Shown: positions 38,269-48,780, counted from the first letter of the stretch. The stretch: DNA of 64,000 nucleotides from Burkholderia sp. D-99 (GCF_011605345.1 NZ_JAAOXM010000003.1:434001-498000), one strand, 5' to 3'. Program-made: numbers and translations. Notes: generated from the letters alone by a model not told the origin.

Positions 38269-39192
38269 ATGGCAACCGCTTTCTATACGCACCCCGACTG
38301 TATGCTGCACGAGATGGGGGAATGGCATCCGGAATGCCCGGCCCGCCTGTCGGCGATTCAGGATCAATTGATTGCGAGCCGCATCGACGACCTGATCGTG
38401 CACGAAACCGCGCCGTTCGCGAGCGAGGTCGCGCTGGGCCGAGTGCATACGCAGGCGCATATCGACTACATCCGCAGCATGACGCCGGTCGACGGCTACG
38501 TCGAGATCGATCCCGATACGCTGATGAACCGCGACACGTGGCGCGCGGCGCTGCGCGCGGCAGGCGCCGCGATCGCGGCGACCGACGCGGTGATCGAAGG
38601 CCGCTATGCGAATGCGTTCTGCGGCGTGCGTCCGCCCGGCCACCATGCGGAGCCCGCGCGCGCGATGGGCTTCTGCTTCTTCAACAACGTCGCGATCGCC
38701 GCGCGACATGCGCTCGACGTACACGGCATGGAACGTGTGGCGATCATCGATTTCGACGTGCACCATGGCAACGGCACCGAGGCCGCGTTCGCGAACGACG
38801 AGCGCGTGCTGATGTGCAGCTTCTTCCAACATCCGCTGTACCCGTTCTCGGGCGTCGATCACCAGGCACCGAACATGGTCAACCTGCCGATGCCCGCACG
38901 CAGCAACGGGATGGCGATCCGCGAAGCCGTCGACATGTTCTGGCTGCCGCGCCTCGATGCGTTCAAGCCGCAGATGCTGTTCGTGTCGGCGGGTTTCGAC
39001 GCGCATCGCGAGGACGATATCGGCAACCTCGGCCTCGTCGAAGCCGACTTCGAATGGCTGACCGCGCAGATCGTCGAGGTGGCGCGCCGGCATGCGCAGG
39101 GCCGCATCGTGAGCTGCCTCGAAGGCGGCTACAACCTGTCCGCGCTCGGGCGCAGCGTCGTCGCGCACCTGCGCGTGCTGGCCGGTATCTGA
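38269..39192 (+). CDS. Histone deacetylase family hydrolase
   Basis: A 307-residue arginase-fold enzyme: HPDCMLHEMGEWHPECPARL, RPPGHHAEPARAMGFCFFNN (the His pair) and DFDVHHGNGT (metal ligands), closing with SCLEGGYNLSALG. In bacteria these act on acetylated polyamines or small amides; the substrate here cannot be told. Confidence 0.88.
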   Translation: MATAFYTHPDCMLHEMGEWHPECPARLSAIQDQLIASRIDDLIVHETAPFASEVALGRVHTQAHIDYIRSMTPVDGYVEIDPDTLMNRDTWRAALRAAGAAIAATDAVIEGRYANAFCGVRPPGHHAEPARAMGFCFFNNVAIAARHALDVHGMERVAIIDFDVHHGNGTEAAFANDERVLMCSFFQHPLYPFSGVDHQAPNMVNLPMPARSNGMAIREAVDMFWLPRLDAFKPQMLFVSAGFDAHREDDIGNLGLVEADFEWLTAQIVEVARRHAQGRIVSCLEGGYNLSALGRSVVAHLRVLAGI

Positions 39193-39222
39193 TTCCTGAC
39201 TGGCAGGGCGCGCCGGGCGCGC

Positions 39223-40143
39223 TCAGCGTGCCGGCACGCGCGCGTGAATCCACGCGATCAGCGTGTCGATCACGCGATCGCGTTCGAGATCGTTCATCGT
39301 TTCGTGGAAACCGCCTTCGTATAGCGTCAGCGTACGATCGGGCGAGCCGACGCGCGCGCCGAACGCGCGGCTGCCGTCGGGTTCGGTCAGCTTGTCTTCC
39401 GTGCCGTGATAGACGAGCACCGGCACGCGCAGCGTGCCGCGGCCGCTTTCGATACGTGCCATCGCGTCAAGAATTTCCGCGCCAGTGCGCGCGGGCACCG
39501 CGCCGTGATGCACGAGCGGATCGGCGCGATTGGCCGCGACGATGGCCGGATCGCGCGACAGCAGTGCCGCATCGATCTTGATCGCGGGAAACGTCGGCCA
39601 TACGCGGCTGATGACGCGACTCACCGCGAGCATCCAGCGCGGTACGTCGCGTCCCGGTGCGAGCGCCGGGCTCGACAGCACGAGACCCGTCAGCGCGTGG
39701 CCGCGTGCCGGCGCGCGTTCGATCGCGTACAGCGCCGCGACCGCGCCGCCCATGCTGTGCCCCATCAGGAACAGCGGCGAATTGCCGCGCGCGGCTTCGG
39801 CGACCAGCGCATCCGCATCGTTCAGGTAGCCGTCGAAGCGCTCGACCCACGCGCGCTTGCCGGGTGACTGGCCGTGCCCGCGCAGATCGATCGCAAGCAC
39901 CTCGATACCGGCCGCATTCAGCCGGCCGGCGAGCGCGGCATAGCGGCCCGCGTGTTCGGCAAGGCCGTGCACGAGCGCGATCGTCGCGCGCGGCGGCGCC
40001 GTGCCGTCGCCAGCCGGCCAGCGGTACGACGCCAATTCGAGCCCGTCGGCCGTACGCAGCCGGCCCATTTTCGGTGCGGGTGCCGACGCAGGCGCGACGC
40101 TGGCTGTGGCGGGCGCGGTGGCCGGCGTGGTGGTGGCGGTCAT
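39223..40143 (-). CDS. Alpha/beta hydrolase (monoacylglycerol lipase-like)
   Basis: A 306-residue protein: oxyanion HG in VHGLAEHAGRYA, AIDLRGHGQSPG, nucleophile Ser in GHSMGG near residue 130, and Asp/His in YHGTEDKLTEPDGS and GGFHETMND. The Ala/Thr/Pro N-terminus (first 25 residues) is low complexity. It is convergent with the deacetylase-family gene. Confidence 0.85.
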   Translation of the reverse strand: MTATTTPATAPATASVAPASAPAPKMGRLRTADGLELASYRWPAGDGTAPPRATIALVHGLAEHAGRYAALAGRLNAAGIEVLAIDLRGHGQSPGKRAWVERFDGYLNDADALVAEAARGNSPLFLMGHSMGGAVAALYAIERAPARGHALTGLVLSSPALAPGRDVPRWMLAVSRVISRVWPTFPAIKIDAALLSRDPAIVAANRADPLVHHGAVPARTGAEILDAMARIESGRGTLRVPVLVYHGTEDKLTEPDGSRAFGARVGSPDRTLTLYEGGFHETMNDLERDRVIDTLIAWIHARVPAR

Positions 40144-40309
40144 CTGGCGTGTCCCCTGTTGGTTGGTCGGTGTTTCGGATCATAGACGCGGCCTTCGCGC
40201 GGCGGGCCAGCGACGTCCCTCTAATTTCGTGTAGTTATGAAAAGATCGAAATCGATTATTAAGGGGAATGAGGGGTTTGCGGTAAAATCGACGGTTATTC
40301 CAGATGCAT

Positions 40310-40357
40310 CGGCGGCCGACTGGCGGGCCAACTCGCCGGCCGGCCGCCGTTTTGTTT
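40310..40357 (+). promoter_or_regulatory. Terminator-like hairpin in the metN leader
   Basis: CGGCGGCCG (40310-40318) pairs perfectly with CGGCCGCCG (40341-40349), with an inner GGCG/CGCC stem, then TTTTGTTT ending two bases before the metN ATG. No ribosome site is visible ahead of metN. It could attenuate transcription or control translation of the importer; GGTAAAAT near 40281 may hold the -10. Confidence 0.6.
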
Positions 40358-40359
40358 AC

Positions 40360-41394
40360 ATGATCGAATTACGCAATCTTTCGCAGCGATTTCCCGGGCC
40401 GGGCGGCTGGGTCGAGGCGCTGCACAACGTCAACCTGACGATCCCGCAGGGCGAGGTGTTCGGCATCATCGGCCGAAGCGGCGCCGGCAAGAGCACGCTC
40501 GTGCGCACCATCAACCTGCTCACGCGGCCGACCGAAGGCAATGTCGTCGTCGGCGGGCGTGATCTCACGGTGCTGCCGGCTGGCGCGCTGCGCGAGGCGC
40601 GCCGCGAGATCGGCATGATCTTCCAGCACTTCAACCTGCTGTCGTCGCGCACGGTATTCGACAACGTCGCGCTGCCGCTGGAGCTGGCCGGCGCCAGCCG
40701 CACCGAGATCGAGGCCGCCGTGCTGCCGCTGCTCGACCTCGTCGGGCTGTCCGCGCAGAAGGATCGCTACCCGTCGCAGATCAGCGGCGGGCAGAAGCAG
40801 CGCGTCGGCATTGCGCGCGCGCTCGCGAGCCAGCCGAAGGTCCTGCTGTCGGACGAAGCGACGTCCGCGCTCGATCCCGAAACCACGCGCTCGATCCTCG
40901 ATTTGCTGAAGCGCATCAACCGCGAGCTCGGCCTGACGATCGTGCTGATCACGCATCAGATGGAAGTGATCAAGCAGGTGTGCGATCGCGTCGCGGTGCT
41001 CGATGCGGGGCGCGTGGTCGAGGAAGGCCGCGTGATCGACGTATTCCTGCAGCCGCATCACGAAGTGACGCGCGCGCTGATCGGCGACGTGATCGCGCAG
41101 GAGTTGCCGCCCGCGCTGAAGGCTCGCGTGGCCGAGCGGCTGAAGACCGGCAGCGGGCATCTGCTGCGGCTCGCGTTCACGGGCTCGGGTGTCGACCAGC
41201 CGATCCTGTCGGAGACGATCCGCCGGTACGAACTTGATTTCAACATCCTGCACGGCCAGATCGACGAGATCCAGGGGCAGGCATTCGGTTCGCTCGCGGT
41301 GCTCGCGGGCGGCGAGCCGGGCAAGGTCGGGCAGGCGCTCGCGTTCCTGCGCGAACAAGGTGTGGTGGTAGAGGAGCTTTCGTATGTTGAGTGA
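40360..41394 (+). CDS. metN: Methionine ABC transporter ATP-binding protein
   Basis: A 344-residue ATPase: Walker [15 protein letters not shown]-type signature [12 protein letters not shown], Walker [13 protein letters not shown], and a C-terminal ACT-like NIL domain that senses methionine (from residue about 260). It overlaps metI by 11 bases. Confidence 0.94.
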   Translation: MIELRNLSQRFPGPGGWVEALHNVNLTIPQGEVFGIIGRSGAGKSTLVRTINLLTRPTEGNVVVGGRDLTVLPAGALREARREIGMIFQHFNLLSSRTVFDNVALPLELAGASRTEIEAAVLPLLDLVGLSAQKDRYPSQISGGQKQRVGIARALASQPKVLLSDEATSALDPETTRSILDLLKRINRELGLTIVLITHQMEVIKQVCDRVAVLDAGRVVEEGRVIDVFLQPHHEVTRALIGDVIAQELPPALKARVAERLKTGSGHLLRLAFTGSGVDQPILSETIRRYELDFNILHGQIDEIQGQAFGSLAVLAGGEPGKVGQALAFLREQGVVVEELSYVE

Positions 41395-42037
41395 GATGTT
41401 CGATATGTTCGTGCAGTCGTTCTGGGAGACGCTGATCATGGTCGGCATCTCCGGAGCGGTCGGCGCGCTCGTCGGCCTGCCGCTCGGCGTGCTGCTCTAC
41501 CTGACCGACCGCCAGGGCGTGCTGCAGAACCTCGCGGTGAATCGCGTGCTCGGCGGCATCGTGAATGCCGTCCGCTCGACGCCGTTCATTATCCTGCTGG
41601 TCGCGGTGATTCCGTTTACGCGGCTCATTACGGGTTCGTCGATCGGCACGGCCGCGGCGGTCGTGCCGCTGACGCTCGCAGCCGCGCCGTTCATCGCGCG
41701 TCTCGTCGAGACGGCGCTGCGCGAAGTCGACCGCGGGCTGATCGAGGCTGCGCAATCGATGGGCGCGACCACGTCGCAGATCGTCTTCAAGGTGCTGCTG
41801 CCCGAATCGCTGCCGGGCGTCGTCGCGGGCCTGACGATCACGTTCGTGTCGCTGGTCGGCTATTCGGCGATGGCGGGCGCGATCGGCGGCGGCGGCCTTG
41901 GCGATCTCGGGATCCGCTACGGCTACCAGCGCTATCTGCCCGAAGTGATGTGGACGGTGGTCGCGATCCTGATCGTGTTCGTGCAGATCGTGCAGTCGTT
42001 CGGCGACTGGCTCGTCCGCCGGCTGAGCCACAAGTAA
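41384..42037 (+). CDS. metI: Methionine ABC transporter permease
   Basis: A 217-residue inner-membrane protein with five or so membrane segments and the EAA-type loop ([20 protein letters not shown]) that docks on MetN. Confidence 0.94.
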   Translation: MLSEMFDMFVQSFWETLIMVGISGAVGALVGLPLGVLLYLTDRQGVLQNLAVNRVLGGIVNAVRSTPFIILLVAVIPFTRLITGSSIGTAAAVVPLTLAAAPFIARLVETALREVDRGLIEAAQSMGATTSQIVFKVLLPESLPGVVAGLTITFVSLVGYSAMAGAIGGGGLGDLGIRYGYQRYLPEVMWTVVAILIVFVQIVQSFGDWLVRRLSHK

Positions 42038-42066
42038 AACAAAACTGATTCGATAGGGGACACACG

Positions 42067-42861
42067 ATGCAACGACGCTTCATGCTGAAGTTCGCGGCGG
42101 CTCTGGGTGCGGCCGCGCTGTTCGCGGGCGCACACGCGCAGGCCGAAACCATCAAGGTGGGCGTGACGGGTGGGCCGCACGCGCAGATCATGGAGGCGGT
42201 GAAGAAGGTCGCGGCGAAGAGCGGCCTCGAGATCCGCATCGTCGAATTCTCCGATTACGTGCAGCCGAACGCCGCGCTTGCGTCCGGCGACCTCGACGCG
42301 AACAGCTACCAGCACGATCCGTATCTGCAGGCGCAGGTGAAGGATCGCGGCTACAAGCTGATCAAGGTCGCGGATACCGTCACGTTCCCGATGGGCATCT
42401 ATTCGAAGCGCGTGAAATCGCTGGCCGAACTGAAGCCGGGCGCGCGCATCGCGGTTCCGAACGATCCGACCAACGGCGGCCGTGCGCTGCTGTTGCTGCA
42501 AAAGCAGGGCCTGCTGAAGCTGCGCGCGGACGCGGGGCTCAAGGCGACGCCACTCGATATCGTCGACAATCCGCGCAAGCTGAAGATCGTCGAGCTTGAT
42601 GCGGCACAGATTCCGCGCTCGCTCGGCGACGTCGACGCGGCCGCGATCAATACCAACTACGCGATGGAAGCGGGGTTGAAACCGAAACAGGATGCGATCG
42701 CGATCGAGGGTCCGAACGGCCCGTACGCGAACATCCTCGCGATTCGCGAGGCGGACCGGAACAAGCCGTGGGTCGCGAAGCTGGTCGCGGCCTATCATTC
42801 GGCCGAGGTGAAGCAGTTCATCGAAGGCAAGTTCGGCGGAGCGGTCATTGCCGCCTGGTAA
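42067..42861 (+). CDS. metQ: Methionine-binding periplasmic protein
   Basis: A 264-residue NlpA/MetQ-family protein with signal peptide (FAAALGAAALFAGAHAQAE) and no lipobox Cys, so a free periplasmic binding protein. YQHDPYLQAQ and VPNDPTNGGRALLLLQ are family blocks. A ribosome site (AGGGGA) precedes it. Confidence 0.93.
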   Translation: MQRRFMLKFAAALGAAALFAGAHAQAETIKVGVTGGPHAQIMEAVKKVAAKSGLEIRIVEFSDYVQPNAALASGDLDANSYQHDPYLQAQVKDRGYKLIKVADTVTFPMGIYSKRVKSLAELKPGARIAVPNDPTNGGRALLLLQKQGLLKLRADAGLKATPLDIVDNPRKLKIVELDAAQIPRSLGDVDAAAINTNYAMEAGLKPKQDAIAIEGPNGPYANILAIREADRNKPWVAKLVAAYHSAEVKQFIEGKFGGAVIAAW

Positions 42862-42905
42862 CAGGCGAAGCACGGGGCGCCCGGCGAGATTAGAGTTGAT
42901 GATCG

Positions 42906-42936
42906 AAAACCCGGGCTTTGCGTCCGGGTTTTTTCT
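42906..42936 (+). terminator. Terminator of metNIQ
   Basis: AACCCGG and CCGGGTT around GCTTTGCGT, then six T. Confidence 0.85.
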
Positions 42937-42947
42937 CTTTTAAAATA

Positions 42948-42959
42948 GAACGACCGTTC
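42948..42959. promoter_or_regulatory. TetR-type operator upstream of etfBA
   Basis: GAACG and CGTTC separated by AC, in an AT-rich setting. This is the common shape of TetR-family operators, several of which control fatty-acid oxidation genes in proteobacteria. A TATAGAAT at 43046 is a likely -10 for etfB. Confidence 0.4.
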
Positions 42960-43089
42960 GCTATCATTGGCGCGTCGCCAAGAAGCGGTATCCTCGACAA
43001 CCACGATGGTTGGGTCCGCTTGGCCGCGCAGTCATGAGGCCTCGCTATAGAATGGCCTCTGGTCGTATTCGTAACTTTGGAGCGTGTGC

Positions 43090-43839
43090 ATGAAAATCCT
43101 GGTGCCAGTGAAAAGAGTGGTCGATTACAACGTGAAGGTCCGCGTGAAGTCGGACAACACGGGTGTCGACATCGCGAACGTGAAGATGTCGATGAACCCG
43201 TTCGACGAAATCGCCGTTGAAGAAGCCGTGCGCCTGAAGGAAGCGGGCGTGGCGACCGAAGTGATCGCCGTGTCGGTGGGTGTCACGCAAGCGCAGGAAA
43301 CGCTGCGTACGGCGCTGGCGATCGGCGCAGATCGCGCGATCCTCGTCGAGTCGACCGACAGCGTCGAGCCGCTGGCCGTCGCGAAGATCCTGAAGGCGCT
43401 GGTCGACAAGGAACAACCTTCGCTCGTGATCCTCGGCAAACAGGCGATCGACGACGATTCTAACCAGACGGGCCAGATGCTGGCCGCGCTGGCCGGTCTC
43501 CCGCAAGCGACGTTCGCGTCGAAGGTGACGGTGGCCGACGGCAAGGCAACGGTTGCACGTGAAGTCGACGGCGGTGCGGAAACGCTGTCGCTGTCGCTGC
43601 CGGCCGTGATCACCACGGACCTGCGCCTGAACGAGCCGCGCTACGTGACGCTGCCGAACATCATGAAGGCGAAGAAGAAGCCGCTGGAAACCGTGAAGCC
43701 GGAAGACCTCGGCGTGGATGTCGCGCCGCGTCTGAAGACGCTGAAGGTCGTCGAGCCGCCGAAGCGCGCAGCCGGCGTGAAGGTGCCGGACGTGAAGACG
43801 CTGGTCGAGAAGCTGAAGACCGAAGCCAAGGTGCTGTAA
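43090..43839 (+). CDS. etfB: Electron transfer flavoprotein beta subunit
   Basis: A 249-residue protein: [20 protein letters not shown] at the start, [17 protein letters not shown] and [19 protein letters not shown]. It passes electrons from acyl-CoA dehydrogenases to ETF-ubiquinone oxidoreductase and pairs with the next gene. Confidence 0.95.
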   Translation: MKILVPVKRVVDYNVKVRVKSDNTGVDIANVKMSMNPFDEIAVEEAVRLKEAGVATEVIAVSVGVTQAQETLRTALAIGADRAILVESTDSVEPLAVAKILKALVDKEQPSLVILGKQAIDDDSNQTGQMLAALAGLPQATFASKVTVADGKATVAREVDGGAETLSLSLPAVITTDLRLNEPRYVTLPNIMKAKKKPLETVKPEDLGVDVAPRLKTLKVVEPPKRAAGVKVPDVKTLVEKLKTEAKVL

Positions 43840-43855
43840 GAGGGAGCGCAAAGAA

Positions 43856-44791
43856 ATGACGATTCTGGTGATTGCAGAACACGACAACGCGTCGGTCAAG
43901 GCCGCGACGTTGAACACGGTGGCGGCGGCAGCGAAGATCGGTGGCGACATTCACGTGCTGGTCGCAGGCCACAACGCGCAAGCGGCTGCGGACGCAGCGG
44001 CGAAGATCGCAGGTGTGTCGAAGGTACTGCTGGCCGACGCGCCGCAACTCGAAGCGGGCCTCGCGGAAAACGTCGAGGCGACCGCGCTGAACATCGCGAA
44101 GGACTATTCGCACATCCTCGCGCCGGCGACGGCCTACGGCAAGAACATCGCGCCGCGTATCGCCGCGAAGCTGGACGTCGCGCAGATCTCGGACATCACC
44201 GCAGTTGACAGTGCCGACACGTTCGAGCGCCCGATCTATGCGGGTAACGCGATCGCGACGGTGCAGTCGAGCGACCCGATCAAGGTGATCACGGTGCGTG
44301 CGACGGGCTTCGATCCGGTTGCGGCCGAAGGCGGCAGCGCGACGGTCGAGAAGATCGAAGCGGCAGCCGACGCAGGCAAGTCGCAGTTCGTGAGCCGTGA
44401 AGTGACGAAGCTGGACCGTCCGGAGCTGACCAGCGCGAAGATCATCGTGTCGGGCGGCCGCGGTCTGGGCAGCGGCGAGAACTACACGAAGGTGCTGGAG
44501 CCGCTGGCCGACAAGCTGTCGGCAGCGCTCGGCGCATCGCGCGCGGCAGTCGACGCCGGCTACGTGCCGAACGACTACCAGGTTGGCCAGACCGGCAAGA
44601 TCGTCGCACCGCAGCTGTACATCGCGGTCGGCATCTCGGGTGCGATCCAGCATCTGGCCGGCATGAAGGATTCGAAGGTGATCGTCGCGATCAACAAGGA
44701 TCCGGAAGCGCCGATCTTCAGCGTGGCCGACTATGGCCTCGTCGGCGATCTGTTCGCGCTCGTGCCTGAACTCGTGGCCGAGCTCGGCTAA
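43856..44791 (+). CDS. etfA: Electron transfer flavoprotein alpha subunit
   Basis: A 311-residue protein with the FAD-binding C-terminus: [40 protein letters not shown] and [20 protein letters not shown]. It forms an operon with etfB, 16 bases apart. Confidence 0.95.
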   Translation: MTILVIAEHDNASVKAATLNTVAAAAKIGGDIHVLVAGHNAQAAADAAAKIAGVSKVLLADAPQLEAGLAENVEATALNIAKDYSHILAPATAYGKNIAPRIAAKLDVAQISDITAVDSADTFERPIYAGNAIATVQSSDPIKVITVRATGFDPVAAEGGSATVEKIEAAADAGKSQFVSREVTKLDRPELTSAKIIVSGGRGLGSGENYTKVLEPLADKLSAALGASRAAVDAGYVPNDYQVGQTGKIVAPQLYIAVGISGAIQHLAGMKDSKVIVAINKDPEAPIFSVADYGLVGDLFALVPELVAELG

Positions 44792-44828
44792 AGCAGTGTG
44801 ACGCTTCAGCGGTAAGCACATGAGAAGA

Positions 44829-44854
44829 GGGGCGCGACGAGCGCCCCTTTTTTT
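44829..44854 (+). terminator. Terminator after etfA
   Basis: GGGGCGC and GCGCCCC around GACGA, then seven T. Confidence 0.88.
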
Positions 44855-44889
44855 CGCCATCGACAGAAGAGAGAAGAGGGAGACGCACC

Positions 44890-46680
44890 ATGAGCTATAA
44901 CGCCCCCGTCAAGGACATGCTGTTCGTGCTGAAGGAACTGGCCGGCATCGACGCCGTCGCGCAGTTGCCCGGTTTCGAGGATGCCGGTTACGACACGGCG
45001 CAGGCTGTGCTCGACGAATCCGCGAAATTTTGCGGCGAGGTGCTGGCGCCACTGAACGTCGAAGGCGACCGCAATCCGAGCAGCTGGAAGGACGGTGTCG
45101 TGACCGCGACGCCGGGCTTCGGCGAAGCGTTCCGCCAGTTCGTCGAAGGCGGCTGGCAGGGGCTGCAGCACCCGTCCGAATACGACGGCCAGGGGCTGCC
45201 GAAGCTGATCGCGACGCCGTGCATCGAGATGCTGAACGCGGCGAACCTGTCGTTCGCGCTGTGTCCGCTCCTGACCGACGGCGCGATCGAGGCGCTGCTG
45301 ACGGCCGGCACCGACGAGCAGAAGCAGCGCTACGTGCCGAAGCTGATCTCGGGCGAATGGACCGGCACGATGAACCTGACCGAGCCGCAGGCGGGCTCCG
45401 ATCTTGCGCTGGTGCGCTCGCGCGCGGAACCGCAGGGCGACGGTACGTACAAGGTGTTCGGCACGAAGATCTTCATCACGTGGGGCGAGCACGACATGGC
45501 GGACAACATCGTCCACCTGGTGCTGGCGCGCACGCCGAACGCGCCGGAAGGCGTGAAGGGCATCTCGCTGTTCATCGTGCCGAAGTTCATGGTCAACGAG
45601 GACGGCTCGTTGGGCGCACGCAACGACGTGCACTGCGTGTCGATCGAGCACAAGCTCGGGATCAAGGCGAGCCCGACGGCGGTGCTGCAATATGGCGACA
45701 ACGGCGGCGCGATCGGCTACCTGATCGGCGAGGAGAACCGCGGCCTAGAATACATGTTCATCATGATGAATGCGGCGCGCTTCGGCGTCGGGATGCAGGG
45801 GATCGGCGTGGCCGACCGTGCGTACCAGAAGGCCGCGGAATTCGCGAAGGAACGCGTGCAGAGCCGCCCGGTGGACGGTTCGGCCAAGCAGTCGGTGACG
45901 ATCATCCATCACCCGGACGTGCGCCGCATGCTCGGCACGATGCGCGCGCTGACCGAAGGTGCGCGGGCGCTGGCCTACGTGGCCGCGGCGCACAGCGACA
46001 TTGCCCACCGCCATTCGGACGAGGCGACGCGTGGCCGTCATCAGGCAATCTACGAGTATCTGGTGCCGGTGGTGAAGGGCTGGAGCACGGAGATGGTGAA
46101 CGACGTGGCGAGCCTGGGCGTGCAGGTGCACGGCGGGATGGGCTTCATCGAGGAGACGGGCGCGGCGCAGTATTACCGCGATGCGCGGATCCTGGCGATC
46201 TACGAAGGCACGACGGCGATCCAGGCGAACGACCTGGTGGGCCGCAAGACGATGCGCGACGGCGGCGCGGTGGCGAAGGCGCTGATCGCGGAGATCGGCG
46301 AGACGGTCGCGGCGCTGGACAAGCTGGACGGCGCGGCGGCCGCGTCGATGAAGGCGCAGCTGGAGAAGGGTGCGAAGGCGCTGTCGTCGGTGCTGGATTA
46401 CGTGGTGGCGAACGTGAAGCAGGACCCGAACGCGGTGTTCGCGGGCAGCGTGCCGTACCTGAAGCTGGCGGGCGTGGTGCTGTGCGGGTGGCAGATGGGC
46501 CGCGCGCTGGTGGCGGCGCAGGCGAACCGCTCGAGCGACCCGGCGTTCTTCGATGCGAAGATCGCGATCGCGCAGCTCTATGCGGAGCACGTGCTGGTGC
46601 AGGCAGGCGGGCTCGAAGCGTCGATCGTCGGCACGAAGGGCAACGAGGGCGTGCTCGCGTTGACGGAAGACCAGTTCTGA
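44890..46680 (+). CDS. Acyl-CoA dehydrogenase (large, C-terminally extended)
   Basis: A 596-residue flavoenzyme. MNLTEPQAGSDLALVRSRAE is the FAD/substrate loop near residue 160. QVHGGMGFIEETGAAQYYRD and ILAIYEGTTAIQANDL carry the catalytic Glu. The extra C-terminal 140 residues place it with the DmdC-like or AcdB-like group. It feeds electrons to the ETF encoded just upstream. The substrate cannot be told. Confidence 0.9.
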   Translation: MSYNAPVKDMLFVLKELAGIDAVAQLPGFEDAGYDTAQAVLDESAKFCGEVLAPLNVEGDRNPSSWKDGVVTATPGFGEAFRQFVEGGWQGLQHPSEYDGQGLPKLIATPCIEMLNAANLSFALCPLLTDGAIEALLTAGTDEQKQRYVPKLISGEWTGTMNLTEPQAGSDLALVRSRAEPQGDGTYKVFGTKIFITWGEHDMADNIVHLVLARTPNAPEGVKGISLFIVPKFMVNEDGSLGARNDVHCVSIEHKLGIKASPTAVLQYGDNGGAIGYLIGEENRGLEYMFIMMNAARFGVGMQGIGVADRAYQKAAEFAKERVQSRPVDGSAKQSVTIIHHPDVRRMLGTMRALTEGARALAYVAAAHSDIAHRHSDEATRGRHQAIYEYLVPVVKGWSTEMVNDVASLGVQVHGGMGFIEETGAAQYYRDARILAIYEGTTAIQANDLVGRKTMRDGGAVAKALIAEIGETVAALDKLDGAAAASMKAQLEKGAKALSSVLDYVVANVKQDPNAVFAGSVPYLKLAGVVLCGWQMGRALVAAQANRSSDPAFFDAKIAIAQLYAEHVLVQAGGLEASIVGTKGNEGVLALTEDQF

Positions 46681-46708
46681 TCGGCACGACGGTTCGATCA
46701 AGTGAAAA

Positions 46709-46729
46709 AGGCGCCCGCGGGGCGCCTTT
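46709..46729. terminator. Terminator between acyl-CoA dehydrogenase and dadA
   Basis: AGGCGCC and GGCGCCT stem with A and T runs on the two sides, so it can serve both convergent genes. Confidence 0.75.
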
Positions 46730-46773
46730 CCTTTTGATGCCGGCCGGCCCGCATGGCTGCGGGCAACGTCGGT

Positions 46774-48060
46774 TTATGCGTACGCCGGGCGCGTCTGACC
46801 GGCCACTTCCTTCAGGTAACGATGCACCGACAGGTCGTCGGCCTGGATCGCAGGCATCTTGCCCGAGATCAGGTCTGCGAGCAGCTGGCCCGAACCGCAC
46901 GACATCGTCCAGCCGAGCGTGCCGTGGCCGGTGTTCAGGAACAGGTTCGACACCGGCGTGCGGCCGACGATCGGCGTGCCGTCCGGCGTCATCGGGCGCA
47001 GGCCTGTCCAGAACGTGGCCTTCGACGTGTCGCCACCGCCCGGGAACAGGTCGTTCACGCACATTTCGAGCGTTTCGCGGCGCGCGGCGCGCAGCTTCTT
47101 GTCGAAGCCGACGATTTCCGCCATGCCGCCGACGCGGATGCGCTGGTCGAAACGCGTGATCGCGATCTTGTAGGTTTCGTCGAGCACCGTCGACACGGGC
47201 GCGGCCGCTTCGTTGACGATCGGCGCGGTGATCGAATAGCCCTTCAGCGGATAGACGGGGATCTTCATCAGGTTCGAGATGAAGCTGGTCGAGTACGAGC
47301 CGAGCGCGACGACGTACGCGTCCGCACGCACCGTCTCGCTGCCGCACTGTACGCCGGCGATCTTGCCGCCCGCGATTGCGAGCGCATCGATCGGCGTGTT
47401 GTAGCGGAACTTGACGCCGAGCGATTCGGCGAGCGCCGCGAGGCGCGTCGTGAACAGCTGGCAGTCGCCCGTTTCGTCACCCGGCAGGCGCAGGCCGCCC
47501 GTCAGCTTGTGCGAGACAGCGGCGAGGGCCGGTTCGGCGTTCTTCAGGTCGGCCGGCGAAAGCAGTTCGAACGGCACGTTCGCTTCCTTCAGGACGGCGA
47601 TGTCCTTCGCTGCACCGTCGAGTTGCTGCTGCGTGCGGAACAACTGCAGCGTGCCGCCCGTGCGGCCTTCGTATTCGATGCCGGTATCGGCGCGCAGCGC
47701 CTGCAGGCAGTCGCGGCTGTATTCGGCAAGGCGAACCATGCGGCCCTTGTTGACTGCATAGCGCTCGGCCGTGCAGTTACGCAGCATCTGGTACATCCAC
47801 TGGAGCTGGAAGCGAGTGCCGTCGAGGCGGATCGCGAGCGGCGCGTGTTTCTCGAACATCCATTTGACGGCCTTCAGCGGCACGCCGGGTGCGGCCCACG
47901 GCGCGGCATAGCCAGGGGAGATCTGGCCAGCGTTCGCGAAGCTCGTCTCGAGCGCCGGGCCGGCCTCCCGGTCGATCACCGTGACTTCATGACCGGCGCG
48001 CGCGAGGTAATACGCGCTTGCCACGCCCACCACACCGCTGCCCAGAATGACGACTCGCAT
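46774..48060 (-). CDS. dadA: D-amino acid dehydrogenase small subunit
   Basis: A 428-residue FAD enzyme: [20 protein letters not shown] dinucleotide fold, and [17 protein letters not shown] and [14 protein letters not shown] near the end. It oxidises D-alanine and other D-amino acids at the membrane. It is divergent from an Lrp-type regulator, the usual partner in control of amino acid catabolism. Confidence 0.93.
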   Translation of the reverse strand: MRVVILGSGVVGVASAYYLARAGHEVTVIDREAGPALETSFANAGQISPGYAAPWAAPGVPLKAVKWMFEKHAPLAIRLDGTRFQLQWMYQMLRNCTAERYAVNKGRMVRLAEYSRDCLQALRADTGIEYEGRTGGTLQLFRTQQQLDGAAKDIAVLKEANVPFELLSPADLKNAEPALAAVSHKLTGGLRLPGDETGDCQLFTTRLAALAESLGVKFRYNTPIDALAIAGGKIAGVQCGSETVRADAYVVALGSYSTSFISNLMKIPVYPLKGYSITAPIVNEAAAPVSTVLDETYKIAITRFDQRIRVGGMAEIVGFDKKLRAARRETLEMCVNDLFPGGGDTSKATFWTGLRPMTPDGTPIVGRTPVSNLFLNTGHGTLGWTMSCGSGQLLADLISGKMPAIQADDLSVHRYLKEVAGQTRPAYA

Positions 48061-48205
48061 AGCTGCTCCAGATGGAAGGGACCAGGTCGAGGCCGGGCGC
48101 ACCTGCGGCTCCGTGTAACCTCTAGCTGATCTAGTTTTTTGCGCTATGGTATTGTCGAATGTGTAGGTTTTGTTATCGTATTTTTCAGGTTTTCAGCATA
48201 AACAA

Positions 48206-48694
48206 ATGAGAACGCAACGTCAGCCCGTACGCTCGCTCGACAAGCTCGACCGGCGCATCCTGAAACTGCTCCAGGACGACGGCCGGATGGCGATGAAAGA
48301 CCTCGCGGAACAGGTCGGACTGACCGTCACGCCGTGTATCGAGCGTGTACGGCGCATGGAGCGGGATGGCGTGATCACCGGCTATCACGCGCGTGTCGAC
48401 CCCCACCAGCTGGGTGCCTCGCTGCTGGTGTTCGTCGAGATTACGCTCGGCCACAAGGGCGGCAACATGTTCGAGCAATTCCGCCGGGAAGTGATGAAGA
48501 TCGACGAGGTGCTCGAGTGCCATCTCGTGTCCGGCGATTTCGACTACCTGATCAAGGCGCGGATCGGCGAGATGGCCGACTACCGGAAGCTGCTCGGCGA
48601 CATCCTGCTGCAGTTGCCCGGCGCCGTGCAGTCGAAGAGCTACGTCGTGATGGAAGAAATCAAGGAAACGCTGACGATCGCCGTGGGCGACTGA
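48206..48694 (+). CDS. lrp: Lrp/AsnC-family regulator
   Basis: A 162-residue protein: N-terminal helix-turn-helix (LDRRILKLLQDDGRMAMKDL, VTPCIERVRRMERDGVI) and C-terminal RAM ligand domain. The 145-base gap shared with dadA is AT-rich (TTTTTTGCGCTATGG, TTTTGTTATCGTA) and is the expected Lrp binding region. Confidence 0.9.
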   Translation: MRTQRQPVRSLDKLDRRILKLLQDDGRMAMKDLAEQVGLTVTPCIERVRRMERDGVITGYHARVDPHQLGASLLVFVEITLGHKGGNMFEQFRREVMKIDEVLECHLVSGDFDYLIKARIGEMADYRKLLGDILLQLPGAVQSKSYVVMEEIKETLTIAVGD

Positions 48695-48740
48695 CGCGCC
48701 TGCGGCAGGTTGTCGGGCGCTTTATCCCGCCCTTGGCACG

Positions 48741-48780
48741 CTGCGCCCAATACTGTATAAATGTACAGTATTGGGCGCAG
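48741..48780. promoter_or_regulatory. LexA-type SOS operator in a 40-bp palindrome
   Basis: The core TACTGTATAAATGTACAGTA (48751-48770) has the CTGT-N8-ACAG shape of a LexA box with the outer TA bases. It sits inside arms CTGCGCCCAATACTGTA and TACAGTATTGGGCGCAG, 17 perfect pairs around TAAATG. It lies between lrp and the radical SAM gene, covering the latter's start region. Confidence 0.75.
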
